Source of the DNA: an uncultured Clostridia bacterium
GTDB lineage: Bacteria; Bacillota; Clostridia; TANB77; CAG-508
Direction: 5' to 3'
DNA length: 38,566 nt
NCBI GenBank assembly: GCA_946401865.1
Contig: CAMIVO010000014.1
Span: forward strand, 1-38,566
Part shown: positions 23,061 to 30,211 of the stretch, in pieces
Numbering within the stretch: the first letter of the stretch is position 1
Layout of the letters: each line of letters begins with the position of its first letter
Translations under genes and position numbers: made by a program
Notes under the pieces: generated by a model
What the model saw: the letters and a program-made list of their open reading frames with translations, nothing else
What the model was told of the DNA's origin: nothing
Databases searched by the model: none

Positions 23061-25713
23061 TAATTTAAATTTACAAACATCTTTTTTTCAAGCGTTAAGA
23101 TTTTTTTATGAAATAAATAAAACAAAAATTAGAAGAAGCTATAAAGATTTAACAAGAAAATATTTAGATTACAATGACAGAAATTGTAATCCAGATGCTT
23201 TTCTTAGAAAACCACAATTTGAAGCTTTGGAAATGTATGTTTTTATAAAAGAATATTTAAATAATCAATCTGTTAGTGAAATTTTTAAAGATTGGATGGA
23301 GAAAAAAGGATGTTTCTCAGATACTAAACTAAGAATAAGAGAAAATAATCAAATAGACTGGTTTGAATATTATACAAAAGAATACAAAGAAGTTTATGAG
23401 ATGTTAATTAAATATAAAGAAGCGTATTCAAATTATATTTTTGCATTAACAATGGGATTAGGAAAAACAATTTTAATGGCAACATGTATTTTTTATGAAT
23501 TCTTATTAGCTAACAAATATCCAAATGATCCTAGGTTTTGCCATAACGCTTTAGTCTTTTCTCCTGATAAAACAGTTTTGCAATCATTAAAAGAAATACA
23601 GACATTTGACAAATCAAAGGTTATACCGAATGAATATGTAAGGATATTAGATAGCAATATTAAATTTCATTTTCTTGAAGAAACAGGAACAACACTTAAT
23701 ACATTAGATAATTCAGATTTTAATATTATTATTTCAAATAATCAAAAAATAATACTAAGAAAGAAACATACAGAGGATACACCTGTTCAAATGCTATTTA
23801 GCGATAGTGACAGAAAAAGTGAAATAGATGATATTTTCTCAGCTTTATATGGAGTAGAACAGCATATGGATGAGGGAGATCTTATATTTAATCAAAGATT
23901 TGAGAAAATAACAAGATTAAGCCAATTAGGAATATATGTTGATGAAGCACATCATTTGTTTGGAAAACAGCTAGATAAGGATCTATATGATAAAGGTAAA
24001 AGTAGTCTTAGAACAACAATTAATGTACTAGCAAATAGATTAAATCAAAAAGGAAGCAGGGTTGTAGCTTGTTATAACTATACTGGAACTCCATATGTAG
24101 GAAATACAATATTACCTGAAGTAGTGTATTCATATGGACTAAAAGAGTCTATTGCTAATGGATATTTAAAAGATGCAGAACCTCAAGCTTTTGACAATGT
24201 TAAAAATGAAACTTTTATTAGAAGAGTTGTTAAAGATTTCTGGGATACATATGGAGAAAGAAGATATGAAAAGATGCTGCCAAAGTTAGCGATTTATGGT
24301 AGTGAAATAAAAGAAGTAGAGGAAGAAATCGTACCAACATTGGAAAAAATATTGGAAGAAATGGATATTTCAAGGGATAAAATACTTATTAATGTTGGAG
24401 ATAGTAAATTAACAAAAGATAATGATATAAATGAGTTTAATAATCTAGATACTGAAAAAAGTAATAAGCAATTTATAATTTTAGTAGGTAAAGGAAAAGA
24501 AGGATGGAACTGTAGATCATTATTTGGAGTTGCTTTATATAGAAGCCCAGATTCTTCGATATTTGTTTTACAGGCTACAATGAGATGTTTAAGGAAAATA
24601 ACTAATGTTCAACAAACTGCTTCTGTATATTTATCAAAAGATAATTATGAAATTTTAGATAACGAACTTAATAAAAACTTTAAAATGTCTGTTAAAGATA
24701 TAAAGAATAAAGAAAATGATGGAAAAATTGAATATGAAGTAAGAGTAGTTCCACCACCAAGATTTATTAAAATTAAAAAAATAAATAATAAATATAATCT
24801 TGTAAAAAAATATAATGAACATGATTCTATTAATTTAGAATTGGATAAAATAGATTTAGAAAAGTATAAGGCAAGAATTATAAGAAAAGAGAGTTTAGCT
24901 GATTCAAGAGTGGCAAAAGTTAAAGAAATAGATATATCAGATGAAAATATACAATATAGCGAAATTATGCTGTGTAGTGAAATTTCTAGATATATTGGAG
25001 ATCTAAAATGTACTGAGATCAAAAAGATTTTAAGAAATGACATTAATGAGATAATCGAATTGGTTAGCAAATATAATCAAATACTATATGATTGGATCAT
25101 ACCTAAGATTGTAGATTTTGTATACGAATTAGAAAAATATACTACTACAGAAGACAAAGATGTTATTCTATTAAAAGAACCTGAAGAAGAGTATTATACA
25201 TTTAAAGCTAAGCCAGAGTTAGTTATTACTAACAATGATCTAGAAGTATTGGGAGTAAAGAATAAGAGTTTTCATGCAGATACATATTGCTTTGATTCAA
25301 AACCTGAAAAGGAATTATTCTTACAATATATTAAAAACAAAAAAATTAAAGAAATATATTTTACAGGAATGTTTACAAATGCTGCTCAAACAGATTTCTA
25401 TATACAATATATAGATCCCGATTCTAATACATTAAGAAAATATTATCCTGATTTTGTAGCAAAATTTGAAAATAACACATATGAAATCATAGAGGTAAAG
25501 GGAGATAATAAAATTGATGATGCAGTTGTTAATGCTAAGAAAGATGCAGCAATGGAGATTGCATCAGAAAGTGATATGAAATATACAATTTATAAATCAA
25601 GTGATATAATGGGAGATAATGTATTGGAAGAAGGTATAAAATATAGCCAAGAAGAAATTAACAGAGATGAATTGATGGTTGCTGAAGAAGATGAAGACTA
25701 TAAATTAGACTAA
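23053..25713 (+). CDS. res: Type III-like restriction subunit (Res): DEAD/DEAH helicase plus PD-(D/E)XK nuclease
   Basis: An 886-residue superfamily 2 translocase/nuclease. Walker A is MGLGKT (134-139) and the DEAH box is D297-E-A-H300 (YVDEAHHLFG). A helicase C domain contains GKGKEGWNCRSLFGVALYRS and ATMRCLRKI. The C-terminal endonuclease domain has D800 (YYPDFVAKF), E814 and K816 (IIEVKG), a PD-(D/E)XK site. The start lies 8 nt inside mod with AAAGGAG upstream. With Mod it should cut unmethylated phage or plasmid DNA after ATP-driven movement. The domain order is that of EcoP15I-type Res; overall length is slightly short. It is the last gene of the four-gene operon. Confidence 0.88.
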   Translation: MSNNLNLQTSFFQALRFFYEINKTKIRRSYKDLTRKYLDYNDRNCNPDAFLRKPQFEALEMYVFIKEYLNNQSVSEIFKDWMEKKGCFSDTKLRIRENNQIDWFEYYTKEYKEVYEMLIKYKEAYSNYIFALTMGLGKTILMATCIFYEFLLANKYPNDPRFCHNALVFSPDKTVLQSLKEIQTFDKSKVIPNEYVRILDSNIKFHFLEETGTTLNTLDNSDFNIIISNNQKIILRKKHTEDTPVQMLFSDSDRKSEIDDIFSALYGVEQHMDEGDLIFNQRFEKITRLSQLGIYVDEAHHLFGKQLDKDLYDKGKSSLRTTINVLANRLNQKGSRVVACYNYTGTPYVGNTILPEVVYSYGLKESIANGYLKDAEPQAFDNVKNETFIRRVVKDFWDTYGERRYEKMLPKLAIYGSEIKEVEEEIVPTLEKILEEMDISRDKILINVGDSKLTKDNDINEFNNLDTEKSNKQFIILVGKGKEGWNCRSLFGVALYRSPDSSIFVLQATMRCLRKITNVQQTASVYLSKDNYEILDNELNKNFKMSVKDIKNKENDGKIEYEVRVVPPPRFIKIKKINNKYNLVKKYNEHDSINLELDKIDLEKYKARIIRKESLADSRVAKVKEIDISDENIQYSEIMLCSEISRYIGDLKCTEIKKILRNDINEIIELVSKYNQILYDWIIPKIVDFVYELEKYTTTEDKDVILLKEPEEEYYTFKAKPELVITNNDLEVLGVKNKSFHADTYCFDSKPEKELFLQYIKNKKIKEIYFTGMFTNAAQTDFYIQYIDPDSNTLRKYYPDFVAKFENNTYEIIEVKGDNKIDDAVVNAKKDAAMEIASESDMKYTIYKSSDIMGDNVLEEGIKYSQEEINRDELMVAEEDEDYKLD

Positions 25714-25721
25714 AATATAAA

Positions 25722-25760
25722 TGTCCATGTGGTTCTGGAAAGAAGTATAAGGCATGTTGA
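25722..25760 (+). pseudogene. SEC-C motif remnant (left)
   Basis: Out of frame with the Res gene and after its stop, codons spell CPCGSGKKYKAC followed by TGA. This is a SEC-C zinc-binding motif in which the last conserved Cys codon is a stop. The upstream frame is closed six codons earlier, so it is the 3' tail of a gene that is no longer here. Confidence 0.6.
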
Positions 25761-25827
25761 GGCGGAAATCAGCAGTATCAAAGGGTTGGCAAATTTATAA
25801 AAATGAAAAATAGGAAGAAAAATTCCT

Positions 25828-25847
25828 TTAGATACAAATTAGATACA
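25828..25847 (+). repeat. Left TTAGATACA repeat pair
   Basis: TTAGATACA at 25828-25836 and 25839-25847, period 11 nt. A related inverted pair (AGATACAT 25875-25882, ATGTATCT 25899-25906) follows. Confidence 0.55.
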
Positions 25848-25916
25848 TTTTTATAATTAAATGAAAGACTTAAAAGATACATTGTTTTTGAGTAAATGAT
25901 GTATCTATTTTACAAC

Positions 25917-25944
25917 TTGTATTAATCTAAAAAAATGATATAAT
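25917..25944 (+). promoter_or_regulatory. Promoter of the cassette B genes
   Basis: TTGTAT (25917-25922), a 16-nt spacer and TATAAT (25939-25944) preceded by TGA. Confidence 0.65.
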
Positions 25945-25985
25945 AAGTATATATTTATGAGGCAAAACTGAAAGGAGGTATTAAA

Positions 25986-26138
25986 ATGGGATTATTTGGA
26001 AGTTCAAAAAAAGAAAGAAAAGAATTAAAAGGGGAAATTGACAAATTAATGAAAGCATATAGTAATGAAAAAATTGATGGAGATACTTATTTTAAAAAGA
26101 TGATGAAGCTAACATCTACTTATAAAAAGAAAAAATAA
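25986..26138 (+). CDS. Small 50-aa helical protein
   Basis: ATG 25986 follows a perfect AAAGGAGG site. The product (MGLFGSSKKERKELKGEIDK and so on, ending YKKKK) is a short, basic helical protein resembling SHOCT-like oligomerisation motifs (EIDKLMKAYSNEKIDGDTYF). The family resemblance is weak. It is the first of two cassette B genes, 26 nt before the next. Confidence 0.65.
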   Translation: MGLFGSSKKERKELKGEIDKLMKAYSNEKIDGDTYFKKMMKLTSTYKKKK

Positions 26139-26164
26139 ATTTGTGAAAGGAAAAGGTAAAAGAA

Positions 26165-26482
26165 ATGAAAAAATATGATTATGTTGATTGGTTTTGCGAT
26201 AGTTGTGATGCAAATTTAAATAGACAACCAGGATTTACAACAGCAAGTGGAAAATGGACATGCACTGAATGTGGTGCAGTAAATGATGTTACTGATGATA
26301 ATATTTTAGATGAAGATGAAGAAACATATCAAGAAGAATGTCCAAATTGTGGAGGACATATGAGAAGAATGACATATTCACCTGGAGATGCATGGATATG
26401 TGAAGATTGCGGATTAGAAGGATCAAAAGATGATTACGGTATAATGTGGGCTGATAAAGAATTTTTTGATGATGAAGATTAA
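26165..26482 (+). CDS. Double zinc-ribbon protein, 105 aa
   Basis: Two treble/zinc-ribbon units are visible. The first uses CDSC (residues 11-14) and CTEC in KWTCTECGAVND. The second uses CPNC in QEECPNCGGHM and CEDC in WICEDCGLEG. Between them is an acidic linker (DDNILDEDEETYQEE). The acidic tail and paired ribbons are common in small Firmicutes proteins of unknown role, possibly nucleic-acid or protein binding. A weak purine-rich site (GAAAGGAAAAGG) precedes the ATG. It is co-transcribed with the 50-aa gene. Confidence 0.75.
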   Translation: MKKYDYVDWFCDSCDANLNRQPGFTTASGKWTCTECGAVNDVTDDNILDEDEETYQEECPNCGGHMRRMTYSPGDAWICEDCGLEGSKDDYGIMWADKEFFDDED

Positions 26483-26500
26483 ATTATAAATGAGTAATTT

Positions 26501-26522
26501 TTAGATACAAATTTAGATACAA
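26501..26522 (+). repeat. Right TTAGATACAA repeat pair
   Basis: TTAGATACAA at 26501-26510 and 26513-26522, period 12 nt. Same sequence and orientation as the pair at 25828, 670 bp away. Confidence 0.55.
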
Positions 26523-26609
26523 GTTACAAGAATATTGGGTTCAAGCAGAAGAATAATTAGAATCTTTATATCATTAATAAAATAGTTTACAACATTTATG
26601 CTAATATGA

Positions 26610-26684
26610 AGAAAAGTTCCAAAAAGTGAAGAATTCTGCTCATTTCCATGTGGCAGTGGTACATATTATAAAAATTGTTTTTAG
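26610..26684 (+). pseudogene. SEC-C motif remnant (right)
   Basis: An open stretch from 26610 encodes RKVPKSEEFCSFPCGSGTYY followed by KNCF and TAG. FPCGSGTYYKNC is a slightly degenerate SEC-C motif. There is no start codon and the frame is closed just upstream, so it is the C-terminal remnant of a lost gene, as at 25722. Confidence 0.55.
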
Positions 26685-26740
26685 AATTAGCTAGATATAT
26701 TGAACTTAATATTATATAATAATTCTGAAAAGAGGTAATT

Positions 26741-26950
26741 ATGGAAAAAATAATATCAAATAAAATTCAATGCAAACATTGTGGGGAAATAATTGAATCA
26801 AAGTCTATACATAGTTTTGTAATATGTAAATGTGAATGTTGTAGTGTAGATGGAGGACATTATCATTTAAGTCGATCATTTAGAACATCACCTGAAGAAG
26901 ATTTTATTGAATTAAGCGTAGTAGAGGAAATTGATGACAATCAAATATAA
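26741..26950 (+). CDS. Small zinc-binding protein, DUF7695-like
   Basis: A 69-residue protein. CKHCGEIIESKSIHSFVICK is followed by CECCSVDGGHYHLSRSF, a Cys-rich ribbon with a conserved SxxxHSF-xxC-x-C-xxC-VDGGH pattern. I associate this with DUF7695; function is unknown. The ATG at 26741 follows AAAGAGGTAA. It stands alone between the right SEC-C remnant and the convergent minus-strand gene. Confidence 0.7.
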   Translation: MEKIISNKIQCKHCGEIIESKSIHSFVICKCECCSVDGGHYHLSRSFRTSPEEDFIELSVVEEIDDNQI

Positions 26951-26986
26951 ATAGCATTACGAAGTTTATTATAGAACAGCATAAAC

Positions 26987-27015
26987 AAATAAAACCCAGA
27001 GTCAACCCTCTGGGT
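26987..27015 (-). terminator. Minus-strand terminator of the ATT-start gene
   Basis: ACCCAGAG and CTCTGGGT (26994-27001 and 27008-27015) form an 8-bp stem over 6 nt. On the minus strand it runs into TTTTATTTG. It also faces the plus-strand gene ending at 26950. Confidence 0.75.
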
Positions 27016-27018
27016 ATA

Positions 27019-27312
27019 TTAATGCTTTAAACAGCCAGAAATTAATTCTACAGCATCACAGAAACCATTTCTATAATATTTTTCAAACCAATAATCGATA
27101 TATTTGTTAAAATTATCATCAAGTTCTTCTAACTGGGATTTAACATATTCAAGATTATTTCCAGAAACATGGTTTAAAATATTTTGAGATATTTCATCAA
27201 AATGGATAAGATTTTCTTTATCTGCTTTGCAAGAAAGTGAAGTAATATCTTCTTCTCTAAAATATAACCATTCTTTTAAAATGTCATTTCCAACATTTCT
27301 ATAACTTCCAAT
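27019..27312 (-). CDS. 97-aa protein with apparent ATT start codon (DUF6664-like)
   Basis: On the minus strand, a perfect AAGGAGG (27319-27325) is followed after 6 nt by ATT and a continuous 98-codon frame. It reads GSYRNVGNDILKEWLYFREE, then SLSCKADKENLIHFDEISQN, and ends NKYIDYWFEKYYRNGFCDAV-ELISGCLKH. No in-frame ATG, GTG or TTG lies near this site. Either ATT is the real (rare) start or the start codon has been mutated. The EKYYRNG-x-x-D signature recurs in a remnant at 38264. I recall it as DUF6664, unverified; function unknown. It ends in its own terminator. Confidence 0.6.
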   Translation of the reverse strand: MGSYRNVGNDILKEWLYFREEDITSLSCKADKENLIHFDEISQNILNHVSGNNLEYVKSQLEELDDNFNKYIDYWFEKYYRNGFCDAVELISGCLKH

Positions 27313-27426
27313 AAGCTACCTCCTTAAAATTGTTGTTATTAATCACTTAAATATTAGAGAATGTCAAGTCTTTTTACTAAAAATGTGATATAATATGAAA
27401 TATAAAAAAAGAAAGGAAGACAAATA

Positions 27427-27891
27427 ATGAATGAAAATAAAAAAGGATACTGGATATATAGCATTATAGCAATTATTGTAGGAATGTTATTGTTTGCATT
27501 TTTAGGATATTTGATCTATGATTTAATATTAAAATTGGCAGATAAAGACTTTTCAAACAACACAGTTATTCAAGCATTAATAACTTTAATAATTACAGTT
27601 TTTATTGGTGGATATTTTTCAAAGTGGCTAGAATATAAAAATACTAAGAAAACCAAACTATATGAAACGAGAATTGATATTTCTTTAAGACTGATTGATT
27701 TAGCTAGTGAATATTATAGAAACAAAAGTAATGAAGTAAAGAATATATTAATATTTGAATCTGCAAAGGTAAAATTATTTTTTGAAGATGAAACATTGAA
27801 AAAGATGAATATTTTTATTGAATCTGATGACAAAAATATAATAGATAATTATAACGCTTTAATTGATAATCTAAAGGGAAAATTAAAATAG
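27427..27891 (+). CDS. Membrane protein, two transmembrane segments, 154 aa
   Basis: Two hydrophobic helices (about residues 7-36 and 46-66) are followed by a cytoplasmic helical tail of about 85 residues (TKLYETRIDISLRLIDLASE and EDETLKKMNIFIESDDKN). The family is not recognised. The tail resembles the helical cytosolic parts of small membrane proteins in phage-defence loci, but no motif proves this. The promoter TATAAT (27389-27394, preceded by TGA) lies close upstream. The next gene, also membrane-anchored, starts 52 nt after the stop, so they are probably an operon. Confidence 0.65.
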   Translation: MNENKKGYWIYSIIAIIVGMLLFAFLGYLIYDLILKLADKDFSNNTVIQALITLIITVFIGGYFSKWLEYKNTKKTKLYETRIDISLRLIDLASEYYRNKSNEVKNILIFESAKVKLFFEDETLKKMNIFIESDDKNIIDNYNALIDNLKGKLK

Positions 27892-27943
27892 AGAATATAT
27901 TATTATGCTCTAAAATTAGAATATTATACAGGAGGAAATATGT

Positions 27944-28606
27944 ATGGAAGATTTAATGAAAGAATTAATAAAAAGTGTAAATGATCTAGGAAGATTTTCG
28001 TGGAATGAGGCAATAGCATTGTTTTCATTAGTGGCTGCATGGGTAACTATAATTTTATTATTAAAAGATAAATTTGAAAATAAAAGACCATATTTACAAA
28101 TAACATTTGAACTAATTAGAGATAATTTAACATGTATTATTTTAAGAAATGTTGGTAATGTACCATTGGAAATAAAAAAACTGAAATTAGATGAAAAATT
28201 TGTAAAGCAGTTGCCAGAAAGAGAGCAGCAAGGATTATTAAATAATAATATTAATAATATGAAGATATTTCCAGGAAAACAGTGGATATTGTGTTTAGGA
28301 GTAATCGTTCCAGAAATATTAGAAAACTATGCAATTACAACATTAAATGTTGACTACGAATATTCTAAGATGGGGAAAAAGAAAAAATATAAGGAATCAA
28401 CAGAGATTGACTTTAAGCAATATTCTAGGATGTTGGTATATGTTTCTGAAATTGATGAGTTAAGGAATGAAAATAAAAAGATAGAAAAGGAAATGAAAAA
28501 TATTACTAAAGAGGTAAAGAATATTAGAGCTACAATAGTTCAATATGCAAATGTAGAAGATACACATACTAAGACTATAGTAAATGGATACGAAAGAAAT
28601 GAATGA
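27944..28606 (+). CDS. Membrane-anchored 220-aa protein with C-terminal coiled coil
   Basis: One transmembrane helix near the N terminus (about residues 23-40, EAIALFSLVAAWVTIILLL) is followed by a beta-rich middle domain (RPYLQITFELIRDNLTCIIL, RNVGNVPLEIKKLKL). The C terminus is a coiled coil (about 165-200, IDELRNENKKIEKEMKNITK). Not recognised. RBS: AGGAGGAAAT just upstream. It pairs with the preceding two-helix protein and ends in a strong terminator near the right end of the integrative element, a typical cargo position. Confidence 0.65.
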   Translation: MEDLMKELIKSVNDLGRFSWNEAIALFSLVAAWVTIILLLKDKFENKRPYLQITFELIRDNLTCIILRNVGNVPLEIKKLKLDEKFVKQLPEREQQGLLNNNINNMKIFPGKQWILCLGVIVPEILENYAITTLNVDYEYSKMGKKKKYKESTEIDFKQYSRMLVYVSEIDELRNENKKIEKEMKNITKEVKNIRATIVQYANVEDTHTKTIVNGYERNE

Positions 28607-28611
28607 TTTAT

Positions 28612-28636
28612 AGCAGGTAACTAACCTGCTTTTTTT
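28612..28636 (+). terminator. Terminator after the membrane-protein pair
   Basis: AGCAGGT (28612-28618) pairs with ACCTGCT (28624-28630) over 5 nt; the T tract runs to 28636. Confidence 0.85.
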
Positions 28637-28919
28637 AACCAAACAATCCATTTATTACCATCAAAAAAAGTGGCGAAAAAGTGGCGAAAGTTTCAAAAAT
28701 GGAAAATAAGGGGGAATATTGCAAAATAAAATATACTAAAACAAAACAAGTCTATGCTTAGAGTAGTAACAATTTACACCATTTTAAAACAAAAAAAAAT
28801 ATCGCACAAAAAGAACTGACGTTCGCCAATAACCCGAAGGTCTAGAGAAAAATACAAACAACAAAACCATTGATATAAACAGAAATTTATGATATAAATA
28901 AAACAAAGGATGTGGAAAA
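28637..28919. other. Right end of the integrative element: arm repeats and tRNA-derived core
   Basis: No gene in this stretch. GTGGCGAAA is repeated at 28670-28678 and 28681-28689 (period 11). ATAACCCGAAGGTC at 28829-28842 is identical to the anticodon-loop/variable-loop part of tRNA-fMet. The following 75 bases contain a weak TATAAA-type promoter for the NERD gene. Confidence 0.55.
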
Positions 28920-30050
28920 ATGGGAATACTAGATATATTTGAACAGTTTAAAGATACAATATTTTTAAAAGAAGATTCATATTTACAAAAAAGAGTAAGT
29001 GAGTTAGAAAACTTATTAGCAAAAGATCCAAAAAATGAACGATTACAACAAGAGTTATATACAGCTAAAAAGGGATTAAAAGGTGAGAATGAAATAGCCT
29101 ATCAACTAAAAAAAGCCAATATTGGTATGTATGTACTACGTGATATAAATATAGAATATGAAGATTTAAAGGCACAAATAGATTTTGTAGTTATAACACC
29201 ATGGTGTTGTTATTTCATAGAATGTAAAAATCTGATGGGAAATATTACTTTAGATGAAAGAGGAAATTTTATAAGAGAGTATAAATATAAAGGACATTCT
29301 ATCAAAAAAGGAATGGAATCACCATTTAGACAAGTATGTGCCCAAAGGGAAGTTTATAAAAAAATTTGGATGAAAAAACAAGGCAAGCTTAAAACATTTT
29401 TATTTGAAAAAAGTTTTGAGGAAATGCACAGAGTATTGGTAGTTGCAGCAAATGGCGAAAACATTCTAGATACGAAAAAGGCTCCTAAAGATATAAAATA
29501 TGAAGTAATAAAAGCAGATGCACTTATTAGAAAATTAGAATATGATGGAAATCATAGTGATAAATCTTTATGGGAAAATAGAAAAGAAATGGAAAGTTGG
29601 GCAAATCACTTTTTGCTATTAAATGTTAATAATGAGAATAAAGATTTATTAAATGAAGAACCTAAAGATGTTGTATTAAATACAGAAATCATGGATTTGA
29701 AAAATATACAAATTAATAATAAGGCTGATTTTGAAAAAATTGTTAATACACTAAAATTTAGATATGCAAAAACATATTCAAATTATGCACCTCATGAATA
29801 TGTACTTGAAAAGGAAGAAGGAGAAAAATTAGAAGTTATAAGACAATTAAACAGATTTATACAAGAAAACTATGATGAAATAGAAATATTTGCTAAAAAG
29901 GAATACAAGGTTTTATTTGTAGGAAAGTATAAATATTGGGCTGTAAATAGTTGGAAGGTAGCTAATATTTTAAACAGAAATTGGGATTTCAAAAACGAAG
30001 ATGGAACAACAAATACCAGTATTACACAAAGTTATATGAGAAAATATTAG
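28920..30050 (+). CDS. NERD-domain protein, 376 aa
   Basis: After an N-terminal coiled coil (YLQKRVSELENLLAKDPKNE) comes a NERD domain: KGENEIAYQLKK, D88 in KAQIDFVVITP and E101-x-K103 in FIECKN. These are the Glu-Asp-ExK residues of the family. The C-terminal part (about 260-376) has no recognised motif and ends RNWDFKNEDGTTNTSITQSY. NERD proteins are predicted nucleases. RBS AAAGGATG precedes ATG 28920. It is the first gene after the tRNA-derived core, the usual place of element cargo. Confidence 0.8.
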   Translation: MGILDIFEQFKDTIFLKEDSYLQKRVSELENLLAKDPKNERLQQELYTAKKGLKGENEIAYQLKKANIGMYVLRDINIEYEDLKAQIDFVVITPWCCYFIECKNLMGNITLDERGNFIREYKYKGHSIKKGMESPFRQVCAQREVYKKIWMKKQGKLKTFLFEKSFEEMHRVLVVAANGENILDTKKAPKDIKYEVIKADALIRKLEYDGNHSDKSLWENRKEMESWANHFLLLNVNNENKDLLNEEPKDVVLNTEIMDLKNIQINNKADFEKIVNTLKFRYAKTYSNYAPHEYVLEKEEGEKLEVIRQLNRFIQENYDEIEIFAKKEYKVLFVGKYKYWAVNSWKVANILNRNWDFKNEDGTTNTSITQSYMRKY

Positions 30051-30134
30051 TCAAGATGATAATATATATCAGTCGCAAGAAATTTTAGATTTAACTCAAA
30101 AAACGTTAAAGAATTAAAAGCTTTATATGGCTAA
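30051..30134 (+). pseudogene. Coding remnant after the NERD gene
   Basis: One frame reads SQDDNIYQSQEILDLTQKTL then KN-stop. Changing frame near 30110 continues as VKELKALYG-stop. The combination looks like the frameshifted tail of a lost gene. No start or ribosome binding site is present. Confidence 0.3.
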
Positions 30135-30147
30135 AGTGTAAATTCAA

Positions 30148-30180
30148 TATTTTAAAGTGCAAAAATTGCACTTTAAAATA
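30148..30180. repeat. Palindrome copy 1 (AAAGTGCAA family)
   Basis: Perfect 15-bp arms TATTTTAAAGTGCAA and its complement around AAA, 32 nt upstream of the DUF5131-like gene. Related copies are at 31057 and 38220. It has no T tract, so it is more likely an operator or REP-like unit than a terminator. Confidence 0.7.
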
Positions 30181-30211
30181 AGACATAGTTAATTAAGGAA
30201 ATGATTATAAA

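Larger units (their letters stand above)
25724..26653. mobile_element. Cassette B: two small genes flanked by SEC-C remnants and paired repeats
   Basis: TCCATGTGG, part of the SEC-C coding sequence, occurs at 25724-25732 and 26645-26653. Inside each is a pair of direct repeats of TTAGATACA (25828 and 25839; 26501 and 26513). Between them are only a 50-aa and a 105-aa gene. The layout copies cassette A with a different core and different arm repeats. The core is short and lies in a conserved motif, so mobility is inference. Confidence 0.4.
11081..28842. mobile_element. Integrative element (about 17.8 kb) between tRNA-fMet-derived sites
   Basis: The candidate limits are CCCCCGCAACCA at 11081 and ATAACCCGAAGGTC at 28829-28842. 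Near each end is a direct-repeat pair with 11-nt period and a related sequence: AACGGCGGAA at 11141 and 11152, and GTGGCGAAA at 28670 and 28681. Inside are a tyrosine integrase, a cI-like repressor, an excisionase, a Rep-like gene with iterons, and cargo (ABC-3C, helicase-nuclease plus Mod/Res). The two ends carry different parts of the tRNA, so the exact limits are uncertain. The integrase and Rep are both broken, so it is probably immobile on its own. Confidence 0.5.

Noticed and set aside
18473..25713. DISARM, BREX or Gabija system
   Set aside because: No DUF1998, PglX/PglZ or OLD-family nuclease is present; the methylase and Res match type III R-M instead.
25755..25760. TGT-TGA in the SEC-C remnant as a selenocysteine codon
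   Set aside because: The frame has no start and closes six codons upstream, no SECIS-like hairpin is evident, and a decayed gene tail explains it.
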